From assembly GCF_026913015.1 (NCBI RefSeq), contig NZ_JAPTYD010000016.1, forward strand, positions 1 through 64,000: DNA of 64,000 bases, read 5' to 3'. Positions 52,090 through 60,102 of the stretch are shown here, piece by piece. The position numbers and the translations under genes are program-made. Under the pieces are notes generated by a model. That model was given only the letters and a program-made list of their open reading frames with translations, was not told the DNA's origin and ran no database searches. The first letter of the stretch is position 1; the number at the start of each line of letters is the position of its first letter. The stretch is from Paracoccus benzoatiresistens (GTDB lineage: Bacteria; Pseudomonadota; Alphaproteobacteria; Rhodobacterales; Rhodobacteraceae).

Positions 52090-53151
52090 ATGACCGGCAA
52101 CACCATTGCAGGCGCGGCGATTAGCTTTTCAGGGGTCGGCAAGGCCTTTGATGGGCCGGGCGGCGCCCGCGTCAGCGCGCTTCAGGACGTCACGCTGGTG
52201 ATCGAGCCCGGTGCGATCTGCGGCATCATCGGCCGCTCGGGCGCAGGGAAATCGACGCTTCTGCGGATGGTGAACGGGCTGGAGCGCCCGACCAGCGGCA
52301 CCGTGGCCGTAGCAGGCCTGGACGTGGGCCGGGCCCAGGGGGCGGAGCTGCGCGCCATCCGGCGGGAGGTCGGCATGATCTTCCAGCACTTTAACCTGCT
52401 GTCCTCGCGCACGGTGGCGGGCAATATCGCCCTGCCGCTGGAGATCGCGGGCACGCCGCCCGACCAGGTCCGCGCCCGCGTGGCGGATCTCATCGCTCGC
52501 GTGGGTCTGGATGGCCTGGCCGGGCGTTATCCGGCGGAACTCTCGGGCGGGCAGAAGCAGCGCGTGGGCATCGCCCGCGCGCTTGCTACGCAGCCCCGGG
52601 TGCTGCTCTCCGACGAGGCGACCTCGGCGCTCGATCCCGAGACCACGCAGACGGTGCTGCGGCTCTTGGCCGACATCAACCGCGACCTGGGGCTGACCAT
52701 CCTGCTGATCACGCATGAGATGGCCGTGCTCCGCGACATCGCCAGCCACATGGCGGTAATCGAGGGGGGCCGGATCGTGGAAAGCGGCCCGATCTATGAC
52801 ATTTTCACCCGGCCTACCCATCCGACCACCCGGTCCTTCCTCGGCGGCGTCACCGGCCTCACGCTGCCGGGCTTCATCGCCGGGCGGCTGCTGGATCACC
52901 GCCCCGAGGGCCCCTCGGAGGAAGTGGTTCGCGTGACATTCGCCGGAAACCACGCCACGGACCCGATGCTGTCGAAGCTGGCTGTCGAACGGGGCATCGC
53001 CTCCAACATCCTGGCCGGTGCCATCGAGGAGGTAGGGCCCCACCCCTTTGGCAATCTGCTGATCTCGGTCGATGCGGCGCGGGGGCCGGAGGCGCGGGCC
53101 TATCTGGAACAACACGGACTTCTGACCGAGGTGCTGGGCTATGTCCGCTAA
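52090..53151 (+). CDS. metN: methionine ABC transporter ATP-binding protein MetN
   Basis: A 353-residue ABC ATPase: Walker A GRSGAGKST near residue 50, Q-loop (MIFQHFNLLSSRTV), signature LSGGQKQRVGIARAL, Walker B VLLSDEATSALDPET, H-loop ILLITHEMAVL. The C-terminal 100 residues form the NIL domain that senses methionine in MetN. AAGGA precedes ATG. It overlaps metI by 11 bases; together with metQ it imports D/L-methionine. Confidence 0.95.
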   Translation: MTGNTIAGAAISFSGVGKAFDGPGGARVSALQDVTLVIEPGAICGIIGRSGAGKSTLLRMVNGLERPTSGTVAVAGLDVGRAQGAELRAIRREVGMIFQHFNLLSSRTVAGNIALPLEIAGTPPDQVRARVADLIARVGLDGLAGRYPAELSGGQKQRVGIARALATQPRVLLSDEATSALDPETTQTVLRLLADINRDLGLTILLITHEMAVLRDIASHMAVIEGGRIVESGPIYDIFTRPTHPTTRSFLGGVTGLTLPGFIAGRLLDHRPEGPSEEVVRVTFAGNHATDPMLSKLAVERGIASNILAGAIEEVGPHPFGNLLISVDAARGPEARAYLEQHGLLTEVLGYVR

Positions 53152-53815
53152 CCTCCTGCCCCTTCTTTGGGAAGCGACGCTGCAGACGCTGTATATGGTC
53201 GCGGCATCCACCATCCTGGGCACCGCCGTGGGCCTGCCTTTGGGCGTGTTCCTGGCCACCTCGCAACGCGGCGAATTGCTATCAGCGCCGTGGCTGAACA
53301 AGGTGCTGGGGCTCCTGGTGAATGCCACCCGGTCCGTGCCCTTCATCATCCTGGTGGTGGCAATCATCCCGCTGACCCGCGCAATTGTCGGCACCTCTAT
53401 CGGCACCAATGCCGCCATCGTGCCGCTGACGCTGGCCGCCATTCCCTTCATCGCCCGCCTTGTCGAGAACGCCATTCGCGAGGTGGATGCGGGGCTGATC
53501 GAGGCCGCCCGCGCCATGGGCGCCACGCCCCTGCAGATCATTCGCAAGGTGCTGATCCGCGAGGCGCGGCCCGGCATCGCGCTTGGCCTGACCCTGGCGG
53601 TGGTCAGCCTGATCGGCTATTCCGCCATGGTCGGCGCTGTCGGGGGCGAGGGCCTGGGCGATCTGGGCATCCGCTACGGATACCAGCGCTTCATGCCCGA
53701 GGTGATGGCCGCCGTGGTCGTGATCCTGATCGTGCTGGTCCAGCTGGTGCAATCGGTGGGCGAATGGATCGCCGCCCGCTTCGACAAGCGCGCGCCTCGC
53801 AACCGGGGCCGCTAA
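53141..53815 (+). CDS. metI: methionine ABC transporter permease MetI
   Basis: A 224-residue inner-membrane permease with about five membrane helices. Includes the EAA-type coupling loop (GLIEAARAMGATPLQIIRKV) before GYSAMVGAVGGEGLGDLGIR, a MetI signature. Start overlaps the end of metN. Confidence 0.95.
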   Translation: MSANLLPLLWEATLQTLYMVAASTILGTAVGLPLGVFLATSQRGELLSAPWLNKVLGLLVNATRSVPFIILVVAIIPLTRAIVGTSIGTNAAIVPLTLAAIPFIARLVENAIREVDAGLIEAARAMGATPLQIIRKVLIREARPGIALGLTLAVVSLIGYSAMVGAVGGEGLGDLGIRYGYQRFMPEVMAAVVVILIVLVQLVQSVGEWIAARFDKRAPRNRGR

Positions 53816-53849
53816 GGTTTTCTTCGCAGACAAGAAAGGAACCCCTCCG

Positions 53850-54626
53850 ATGCTGCGTCTTGCCAATGTTGCTTCCGCCCTCGCCCTGTCCGCTGCCGCC
53901 GCCATGGCGCAGGACATCAAGGTCGGCGTCTCGCCCGGCGAACATGCCGAGATCATGGAGGAGGTCGCAAAGGTCGCCGAACCCAAGGGCCTGACCATCG
54001 AGGTGGTCGAGTTTTCCGACTATGTGATCCCGAACACCGCGCTTGCCGATGGCGACATCCAGGCCAACAGCTTCCAGCACCGGCCCTATCTGGAAAACCA
54101 GATCAAGGACCGCGGCTTTGATCTGGTCGAGATCGGCACCACAATCACCACGCCGATGGGAGTCTATTCCGACAAGCTGAAGGACATCGCCGATCTGCCC
54201 GAAGGCGCCAAGATCGGCATCCCGAACGACCCGACCAATGGCGGCCGCGCGCTTCTGATCCTGCAGGACCTGGGCTTGATCAAGCTGGCTGAGGGCACTG
54301 GGCTTGTCCCGACCCCGCTGGACGTGACGGAAAATGCCAAGGACCTGACCTTCCTGGAACTGGACGCGGCGCAACTGCCCCGGTCGCTGGCCGATACCGA
54401 CGCCTCAATCATCAACACCAACTATGCGCTGGCGGCAGGCCTGAACCCGAACTCTGACACCATTGCCATGGAAAAGGCCGACAGCCCTTATGTGAACATC
54501 ATCGTGGTCCGCAAGGGCGACGAAAACCAGGACTGGGCCAAGAAGCTGGTCGAGGCCTATCACAGCCCCGAGGTGAAGGCCTTCATCGACGAGAAATACG
54601 AAGGCTCGGTGCTGACCAGCTGGTAA
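53850..54626 (+). CDS. metQ: methionine-binding protein MetQ
   Basis: A 258-residue periplasmic binding protein of the NlpA/MetQ family. Signal peptide MLRLANVASALALSAAAAMA; no lipobox Cys is visible, so it seems soluble rather than a lipoprotein. Family features: IKVGVSPGEHAEIMEEVAKV, FSDYVIPNTALADGDIQANS, FQHRPYLENQI, IGIPNDPTNGGRALLILQDL, TDASIINTNYALAAGL. Confidence 0.94.
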   Translation: MLRLANVASALALSAAAAMAQDIKVGVSPGEHAEIMEEVAKVAEPKGLTIEVVEFSDYVIPNTALADGDIQANSFQHRPYLENQIKDRGFDLVEIGTTITTPMGVYSDKLKDIADLPEGAKIGIPNDPTNGGRALLILQDLGLIKLAEGTGLVPTPLDVTENAKDLTFLELDAAQLPRSLADTDASIINTNYALAAGLNPNSDTIAMEKADSPYVNIIVVRKGDENQDWAKKLVEAYHSPEVKAFIDEKYEGSVLTSW

Positions 54627-54651
54627 GCCGGCATTGTCTTGAAGAACCAGG

Positions 54652-54680
54652 GGCCGCAGGAACGACCTGCGGCCTTCCTC
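54652..54680 (+). terminator. intrinsic terminator after metQ
   Basis: A perfect 9-bp stem (GGCCGCAGG with CCTGCGGCC) and a five-base loop AACGA, followed by TTCCTC, begins 26 bases after the metQ stop. The T-run is short, so termination may be partial. It also lies at the 3' end of the minus-strand transpeptidase remnant. Confidence 0.6.
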
Positions 54681-54831
54681 ATGGCCTGATGAGGATCGGC
54701 GTGCCGGGCGGGACAAGGGCGAAGGTCTCGGCCATCTCGCGGTCGGTAACGGCGGCGCAGCGGCGGGTCCAGTCGCGCGGCGGGTTCTGGACCCGGGGGC
54801 CGCGGCCATGGAGAAGATGTCCCCTCCGGAT
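54679..54831 (-). pseudogene. L,D-transpeptidase C-terminal remnant
   Basis: The minus frame ends LLHGRGPRVQNPPRDWTRRC, AAVTDREMAETFALVPPGTP, ILIRP. This is the YkuD catalytic end in which relatives have W-T-x-G-C-I-A; here Gly and Ile are replaced (R-R-C-A-A). Upstream sequence is unrelated, so the enzyme's fold is lost. From 54832 to about 55140 no gene is seen. Confidence 0.55.
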
Positions 54832-55144
54832 CGCGGCCAAGGGCGCGGACCCGGTCTTGATCGTTGGGATAGGAAATCCCAAAAAACAGATAGAAGTTCG
54901 ATCCCGAATTTCAGTGGGTGATGTCATGACACTCCCAATCCAGTAAACTGAGCGGGTTTCTGTTCCAGTGCCTCCCCGCTGACGCGGCATGGGGCTTGCG
55001 CACCCCGCGGGGTCTTCCGACCCCGCGATGCCGATAGGGCAGGTTTGGAGAAAGCTTCAGTCCGGATCGCGATGACGCCGGAAAGGCCCGTGCCTGGGCG
55101 AATACTGCTTGCGGGGCGCGGCTTGCGCGGCGGACCCGGGCGCA

Positions 55145-55560
55145 GTCCCATCGGAACGACGCGGAACGGTGACTTTGGTGCCGAAGGCCAAGCGGTGCAT
55201 GTTGACCGCTCCGATCACATCCCTGTGGCCTGTGAAGCAGCAGTCGGGGCAGCGCCAGTCACTGCCCCTCACCTTGCGGCGACACCGGCATTCGGGACAA
55301 GGGGTGGACGCTTCACGCTCGTCCCCATCGGAGCTCCGAATGCCGGCCGATGTCGCCTTCCCGGACAGGTAGCGGATATTCGCCCCCATCTTCCGCTGGG
55401 AGGTCATACGGTTCTGCTTCCGCCCTGAACGCCGCAGGGGTTGCCGACATAGATCTCGCCAGCACCGCGACGGATGCACCAGTCGATGATCAGCCGGGTG
55501 GCCTTGTGGCGCAGGTCCGCAGCCGGTTCTGAAAGCCGGCTTTTGCCGCCGCTCGCAAGG
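55145..55560 (-). pseudogene. IS605-type TnpB C-terminal remnant
   Basis: Minus-strand fragments of a TnpB relative: DLRHKATRLIIDWCIRRGAG, EIYVGNPCGV, then after a frameshift near 55425 RKQNRMTSQRKMGANIRYLS, the zinc ribbon TPCPECRCRRKVRGSDWRCP with DCCFTGHRDVIGAVNMH and the RuvC Asp region (GHRDVIGAVNMHRLAFG). N-terminal two thirds absent. A different lineage from the complete TnpB at 57557. Confidence 0.65.
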
Positions 55561-55610
55561 GATACGAGGAAAAAGTTAAGATTATTCCCGATTGTCAGAA
55601 AATTTGCGCC

Positions 55611-56246
55611 TCAGGCCAAGCCCAACGTCTTGCGCCCGCGCGCCACAAGAGCCGCCAGATCGGCGCGGGTTTGTTCGCCGAAGACCGCTTCGTCGCCGGC
55701 GATGAAGGTGGGCGTGCCCATCAGGCCCATATGCTCGGCCAGCTGAAAGGACAGCGCAATATGGCGGGTCACCGCTTCCGCCTCCATGCCTTGGCGCAGG
55801 GTCGTTTCATCCAGGTCCAGCCTGCGGGCCACGCGCATCACGCTGACTTCTGCCGCGCGGTCCTTCATGGCCATCAGCGTGCTGTGGAACTGCCAGTATT
55901 TCCCCGTCTGCAAGTACGCCAGCGAGGCGCGGGCGGCAAATTCTGACCCTTCCCCGAAGATCGGCCATTCGCGATAAACCACGCGCAGCTGCCGGTCCGA
56001 GGAAATCAGCGCCTGGATTGGCGCGACCATCTTGCGGCAATGCGGGCAGTTGTAGTCAAAGAACACCGACAGGGTGATGTCGCCTTGCGGGTTGCCCAGG
56101 ACCGGCGCGGTCGGGTCGCGTTCCAGCGCCTTGCGCAACTCCTCGGGCATCGGGTTCGGACGCGCCGGATCGGTGGCATGCGCGGGCAGCGCCCCCAGGA
56201 TCCCGCAGGCGGCAGCGCTGGTCAGGACAAGGCGGCGAGGAATCAT
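55611..56246 (-). CDS. DsbA-family thiol oxidoreductase (Com1-like)
   Basis: A 211-residue exported protein. Signal peptide MIPRRLVLTSAAACGILGAL then PAHA; thioredoxin-fold active site FFDYNCPHCRKM (CPHC). Helical insertion and cis-Pro region MGTPTFIAGDEAVFG. Belongs to the Com1/DsbA-like group that forms disulfides in periplasmic proteins. Start at 56246 gives the signal peptide at the correct position. Confidence 0.9.
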   Translation of the reverse strand: MIPRRLVLTSAAACGILGALPAHATDPARPNPMPEELRKALERDPTAPVLGNPQGDITLSVFFDYNCPHCRKMVAPIQALISSDRQLRVVYREWPIFGEGSEFAARASLAYLQTGKYWQFHSTLMAMKDRAAEVSVMRVARRLDLDETTLRQGMEAEAVTRHIALSFQLAEHMGLMGTPTFIAGDEAVFGEQTRADLAALVARGRKTLGLA

Positions 56247-56409
56247 GGCGAGGCCTTTCGGATCGGGATCGGACCCAGCTAAGCCGCAGACGGAGCCGGA
56301 GGGAACCGGCCTTGCGGTCACAATACCGTAGGGCGGAGGTTTCACCCCGCCACGCGGTTGCAGGGCCGGATCGGAAGGACTAAGTTTACTGAACCAACCG
56401 GGGATCTCC

Positions 56410-56658
56410 ATGAAGACCGTGAACATGCACGAGGCCAAGACCCATCTGTCCCGCCTGGTGGAGGATGCGGCCCGCGGGCAGCCTTTCGTCATCGCGCGGG
56501 CGGGCAAGCCGCTTGTCAAGGTTTCCATGATCGAGGAGGAGGCCCCCCGCCGCCTGGGCTTCCTGGCAGCCCAGGCCGAGATCCCCGAGGATTTCGACAG
56601 CATGGGCGAGGACCGGATCCGCGCCCTGTTTGAGGGCGGCGACGGCCCTGACCCATGA
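56410..56658 (+). CDS. Phd/YefM-family antitoxin
   Basis: An 82-residue protein starting MKTVNMHEAKTHLSRLVEDA with ARGQPFVIARAGKPLVKVSM, the typical Phd fold, and an acidic C-terminal tail (IPEDFDSMGEDRIRALFEGG) for toxin binding. Overlaps the PIN toxin gene by four bases. Confidence 0.88.
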   Translation: MKTVNMHEAKTHLSRLVEDAARGQPFVIARAGKPLVKVSMIEEEAPRRLGFLAAQAEIPEDFDSMGEDRIRALFEGGDGPDP

Positions 56659-57041
56659 ACCTGCTTCTCGACACGCATCTGCTGCTCTGGGCCGCGTTCC
56701 GGCCCGACCGGCTGTCGGCCGAGGCCACGGCAATGATCGCCGATCCGGCGAACCGTCTGTGGTTCTCGGCCGCCTCGATCTGGGAGGTGGCGATCAAGCG
56801 GGCGCTGGACCGGCCCGATTTCCGCGTCGATCCGGGCGTGCTGCGCGCCGGTCTGCTGGCCAACGATTACGCCGAACTGCCGATCGCCGGGCGCCATTGC
56901 CTGGGCCTTGGCGGGTTGCCAAGGGTCCATGCCGATCCCTTCGACCGCATCCTGATCGCGCAGGCCCTGGCCGAGGGAATGATGCTTCTGACCGCCGACA
57001 GCCGCATCGCCGCCTATCCCGGACCGATCCGGCCCGTCTAG
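56655..57041 (+). CDS. VapC-family PIN-domain toxin
   Basis: A 128-residue PIN ribonuclease: MNLLLDTHLLLWAAFRPDRL (first Asp), FSAASIWEVAIKRALDRPDF (Glu), DPFDRILIAQALAEGMMLLT and ADSRIAAY (the two C-terminal Asp). All acidic residues of the PIN site are visible. It would cleave tRNA or rRNA when released from its Phd-like antitoxin. Confidence 0.88.
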   Translation: MNLLLDTHLLLWAAFRPDRLSAEATAMIADPANRLWFSAASIWEVAIKRALDRPDFRVDPGVLRAGLLANDYAELPIAGRHCLGLGGLPRVHADPFDRILIAQALAEGMMLLTADSRIAAYPGPIRPV

Positions 57042-57129
57042 AAAAGCCGGGCCCGAGACAATCTCTTGCAGATTTCACCCAACCGCCCGGGAAGCCCCTT
57101 CCTTCAGGTGGGGGAGGGATAGGGCTGCT

Positions 57130-57531
57130 TTATGCCGCCGGCGTTCTCTGACTCCGGACGTAGTCCGCGATGACCGAGAGCGGCGCGCCGCCGCAGCTGG
57201 CGGCAAAATAGCTTGGCGACCACAGCCCCTTGGGGCACAGGCACCGCAGATCCGCGCGATCGCGCAAGAGGAGCCGTGAGCCTACCCCCTTGAGGGAGTT
57301 GATCAGCTTCGAGAGCTGCACCGTGGGCGGATACTCCAGAAGGAGATGGACATGGTCGGCCTCGCCGTCGCATTCCACGAGGCGCGCCTCGAAGTCGGAA
57401 GCGACCTTCGCGAAGCCGTCGCGGAGCCGCGCCAGGGCGTCCTGGTCAAACAGGCCGCGGCGGTATCTGGTCACAAAGACCAAATGCACGTGCAGGCTGG
57501 TGACAACCTGCCTTCCCTGGCGGTATTCCAT
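57130..57531 (-). CDS. tnpA: IS200-type transposase TnpA (Y1 HUH)
   Basis: A 133-residue single-strand transposase. HUH motif DHVHLLL with His60 and His62, catalytic Tyr124 in IADYVRSQ. Other marks: HLVFVTRYRRGLFDQDAL, GKVF-like WSPSYFAASCGGAPLSVIAD. It is 25 bases from the divergent tnpB start. Looks intact. Confidence 0.9.
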   Translation of the reverse strand: MEYRQGRQVVTSLHVHLVFVTRYRRGLFDQDALARLRDGFAKVASDFEARLVECDGEADHVHLLLEYPPTVQLSKLINSLKGVGSRLLLRDRADLRCLCPKGLWSPSYFAASCGGAPLSVIADYVRSQRTPAA

Positions 57532-57556
57532 GTTGACGCCTCTTAGACCAAATCAT

Positions 57557-58858
57557 ATGCTTGCGAATATGGAATGTATCCGCGGCCATGTCTACACTCT
57601 GAATCCCTCGCCCGAGCACGAGGATATGCTCGCGCAGACCGTGGGCGTGGTGCGGCTGGTCTACAACCTGGCGCTGGAGCAGAGGCGCATCTGGGGCGGC
57701 AGGCAGTGCCGCGACGGCAGCCGCCTCCATTTCCACTCCAAGAGTTCCTCGGGCGAGCTGTCCGCGCTGCGCCGCGCCTTCGACTGGATCGGGGCGGTCA
57801 GCCAGACCGCGCAGAACCAGGCGCTGGTCGACCTGGACCAGGCCTATGCGAACTTCTTCGCCGGCAAGGCCGGGTATCCCCGCCCGCGCAAGCGCGGCGT
57901 GGACGACAGCTTCCGCCAGGCGGGCCGCGAGATCGAGCTCCGGCAACTGAACGGCAAATGGGCGGAGGTGAAGCTGCCCAAGATCGGCTGGATCCGGCTG
58001 CGCCTGACCCGGCCGCTGCGCTTGCGCGCCGATGGTCGCCTCGACATCCGCAACGCCGCGGTGCGCCGCCGCTCGGGCGGCGGCTGGGAGATCTCCATCG
58101 CCACGCGCTGCGAGATCGCCGATCGCCCGGTGCCTGACAGCGCCGTGGGCATCGACCGCGGCGCGGCCGTGCCTTTCGCGCTGTCCACCGGCGAGATGAT
58201 CCGGCTGCCAGGCACAGTGAAGCGCCGGGAGCGGGTGATCCGCCGCGCGCAGAAGGATCTGTCGCGCCGCAAGCGCGGCTCGCAGCGTTATGCGAAAGCG
58301 CAGCGTCGGCTGGCCAAGCTGAAGGCCCGCGATGCCCGTGCTCGGAGCCATACGGCCCATGTGCTGTCGCGCCGGCTGGTGCGGGATCATGGCATGATCG
58401 CCATCGAGGACCTGCAGACCCGCAGCATGACGGCTTCCGCCCGCGGCACGCTGGAGGCGCCGGGCCGCAACGTGGCGCAGAAGGCCGGTCTGAACCGCGC
58501 CATCCTCAATGTCGGCTGGCATGCGCTCGAGCGCATGCTGGGCTACAAGCTCACCGAGACCGGCGGCATCCTCGTGAAGGTTCCGGCTGCGTACAGCAGC
58601 CAGACCTGCTGCGCCTGCGGACATGTGGACAGGAGGAGCCGCGAAAGCCAAGCGATCTTCGCCTGCACCGCCTGCGGCGCGGCCTCCCATGCCGACACCA
58701 ATGCGGCGCGGGTCATCCTGCAACGGGCCCTGGCTGGGGCCGATGAGAAAACAGCCGGGCGGGGGAACACTCCGTCCCTGGACGTGGAGGGTAAGGCACT
58801 GCCCCCCTGTGAGACGTCAACTCCATCGCGCATGGAGGGGCTCGATGCCACGACATGA
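57557..58858 (+). CDS. tnpB: TnpB RNA-guided nuclease of IS200/IS605 element
   Basis: A 433-residue TnpB. RuvC residues are all present: Asp200 (VGIDRGAAVP), Glu284 (MIAIEDLQTRSM) and Asp380 (SHADTNAARV). Zinc ribbon: TCCACGHVDRRSRES and FACTACGAA. Bridge-like arginine helix RRERVIRRAQKDLSRRKRGS. The C-terminal 50 residues overlap the right end, where the guide (omega) RNA is normally encoded. The start at 57557 is the first ATG; ATG 57569 is possible. Confidence 0.9.
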   Translation: MLANMECIRGHVYTLNPSPEHEDMLAQTVGVVRLVYNLALEQRRIWGGRQCRDGSRLHFHSKSSSGELSALRRAFDWIGAVSQTAQNQALVDLDQAYANFFAGKAGYPRPRKRGVDDSFRQAGREIELRQLNGKWAEVKLPKIGWIRLRLTRPLRLRADGRLDIRNAAVRRRSGGGWEISIATRCEIADRPVPDSAVGIDRGAAVPFALSTGEMIRLPGTVKRRERVIRRAQKDLSRRKRGSQRYAKAQRRLAKLKARDARARSHTAHVLSRRLVRDHGMIAIEDLQTRSMTASARGTLEAPGRNVAQKAGLNRAILNVGWHALERMLGYKLTETGGILVKVPAAYSSQTCCACGHVDRRSRESQAIFACTACGAASHADTNAARVILQRALAGADEKTAGRGNTPSLDVEGKALPPCETSTPSRMEGLDATT

Positions 58859-58995
58859 GCGAAAGGAAATCCCCGTCCTTCAGGGCGGGGAAGATGTTAA
58901 ATGTCCGGGACCGCGTCGATAACGGTTGTTCCGGCGGACATAATCGGGAACTCTGTGATCAGCCATCTGGGGCAGGCGCCCGAAGGAGACAGCAT

Positions 58996-60102
58996 ATGCG
59001 CGCCGTGAAGGCCTTCCTTGGATTGGTCGTGATCCTGGCTGCGGGCGTGGGCGGGCTTTATCTGACCGAGCGGCTGCTGGCGGCACAGGAACCTGCCGAG
59101 ATCGCCCAGGGAACCAACGCCCCCCTGCGGGTCGAGACCATCACCCCGGAGCTTGTCACCTTTGCCGATGCCGTCACCGCCGTGGGCACGGCGCGCGCCC
59201 GCCAGGCCGTGGATCTGGTGGCTGAATCCAGCGGCCGGATCAGTCGCATCGCCTTTCAACCCGGCGACCGGGTCGAGGCAGACGCGGTGCTGGTCGAGCT
59301 GGACGACCGCGCCGAACAGGCCAACCTGAAGGCCGCCGAGGCGACCTTGGCCGAGGCGCAGGCGGCCTTTGAACGCCAGCAAAGCCTGAACCGGTCGGGC
59401 AGCGCCTCGGACGCCGCCTATCAGACCGCCCGCGCCGCGCTGCTGCGGGCCGAGGCCGAGCGCGACGGCGCCCTGGTGGTCTTGGAGGACCGCAGCCTGC
59501 GCGCGCCCTTTGCGGGTGTCATCGGCCTGTCCGACCTGGTGGAAGGCCAGGTGATCGAGACCGCCACCCCCATTGCCACCCTGGACGACCTGTCGGTGAT
59601 CGAGGTCGATTTCAGCGTCCCGGAAACCCTGCTGCCCCGCCTGGAGCGCGGCCAGCGGGTGGAACTCACCTCGGCCGCCTGGCCCGGGCGGGTGTTTCAA
59701 GGCACCATCAGCCGCATCGACAGCCGCGTCGATGCCGCGACCCGCAGCCTGGCCTTGCGGGCCGAGATCGGCAACGACGACCGGGCGCTTGCCGGCGGGA
59801 TGTTCCTGCAGGTCCGGCTGGTCCTGGACGAGCGGCAACGCCCCGCAATCCCGGAAAACGCGCTGACGGTCGAAGGCGACCGGGTGCTGATCATGCTGGC
59901 CGAAGGAAACACCGCCCGGCAGGTGGACATAACCACCGGCCAGCAGCAGGACGGGCTGGTCGAGGTCGTCTCGGGCCTTGCCCCCTCCGCGCGGGTCATC
60001 GTGACCAACCTGCATCGCCTGTCCGACGGCAGCGCCATCGAAGCCGTGGCGCAGGAACGGCGGGTCGAGACCACGCCCGCTCTGTCGGAGGGCGGCGGAT
60101 GA
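58996..60102 (+). CDS. RND efflux membrane-fusion (periplasmic adaptor) protein
   Basis: A 368-residue adaptor of the HlyD/AcrA type with an N-terminal membrane helix (AFLGLVVILAAGVGGLYL). Lipoyl halves: SSGRISRIAFQPGDRVEADA and DRSLRAPFAGVIGLSDLVEG, separated by a helical hairpin (EATLAEAQAAFERQQSLNRS). Start 58996 has AAGGAGA upstream. It overlaps the pump gene by four bases; substrate unknown. Confidence 0.92.
   Translation: MRAVKAFLGLVVILAAGVGGLYLTERLLAAQEPAEIAQGTNAPLRVETITPELVTFADAVTAVGTARARQAVDLVAESSGRISRIAFQPGDRVEADAVLVELDDRAEQANLKAAEATLAEAQAAFERQQSLNRSGSASDAAYQTARAALLRAEAERDGALVVLEDRSLRAPFAGVIGLSDLVEGQVIETATPIATLDDLSVIEVDFSVPETLLPRLERGQRVELTSAAWPGRVFQGTISRIDSRVDAATRSLALRAEIGNDDRALAGGMFLQVRLVLDERQRPAIPENALTVEGDRVLIMLAEGNTARQVDITTGQQQDGLVEVVSGLAPSARVIVTNLHRLSDGSAIEAVAQERRVETTPALSEGGG

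Larger units (their letters stand above)
57085..58905 (+). mobile_element. complete IS200/IS605-family element
   Basis: Divergent tnpA and tnpB lie between two imperfect hairpins: left end CCCC-TTCCTTCAGGTG-GGGG at 57095-57113 and right end CCCCG-TCCTTCAGGG-CGGGG at 58871-58890. They share CCTTCAGG in the loop. Such subterminal hairpins are the single-strand recognition sites of HUH TnpA. Outer limits are approximate. Target motif not determined. Confidence 0.8.
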
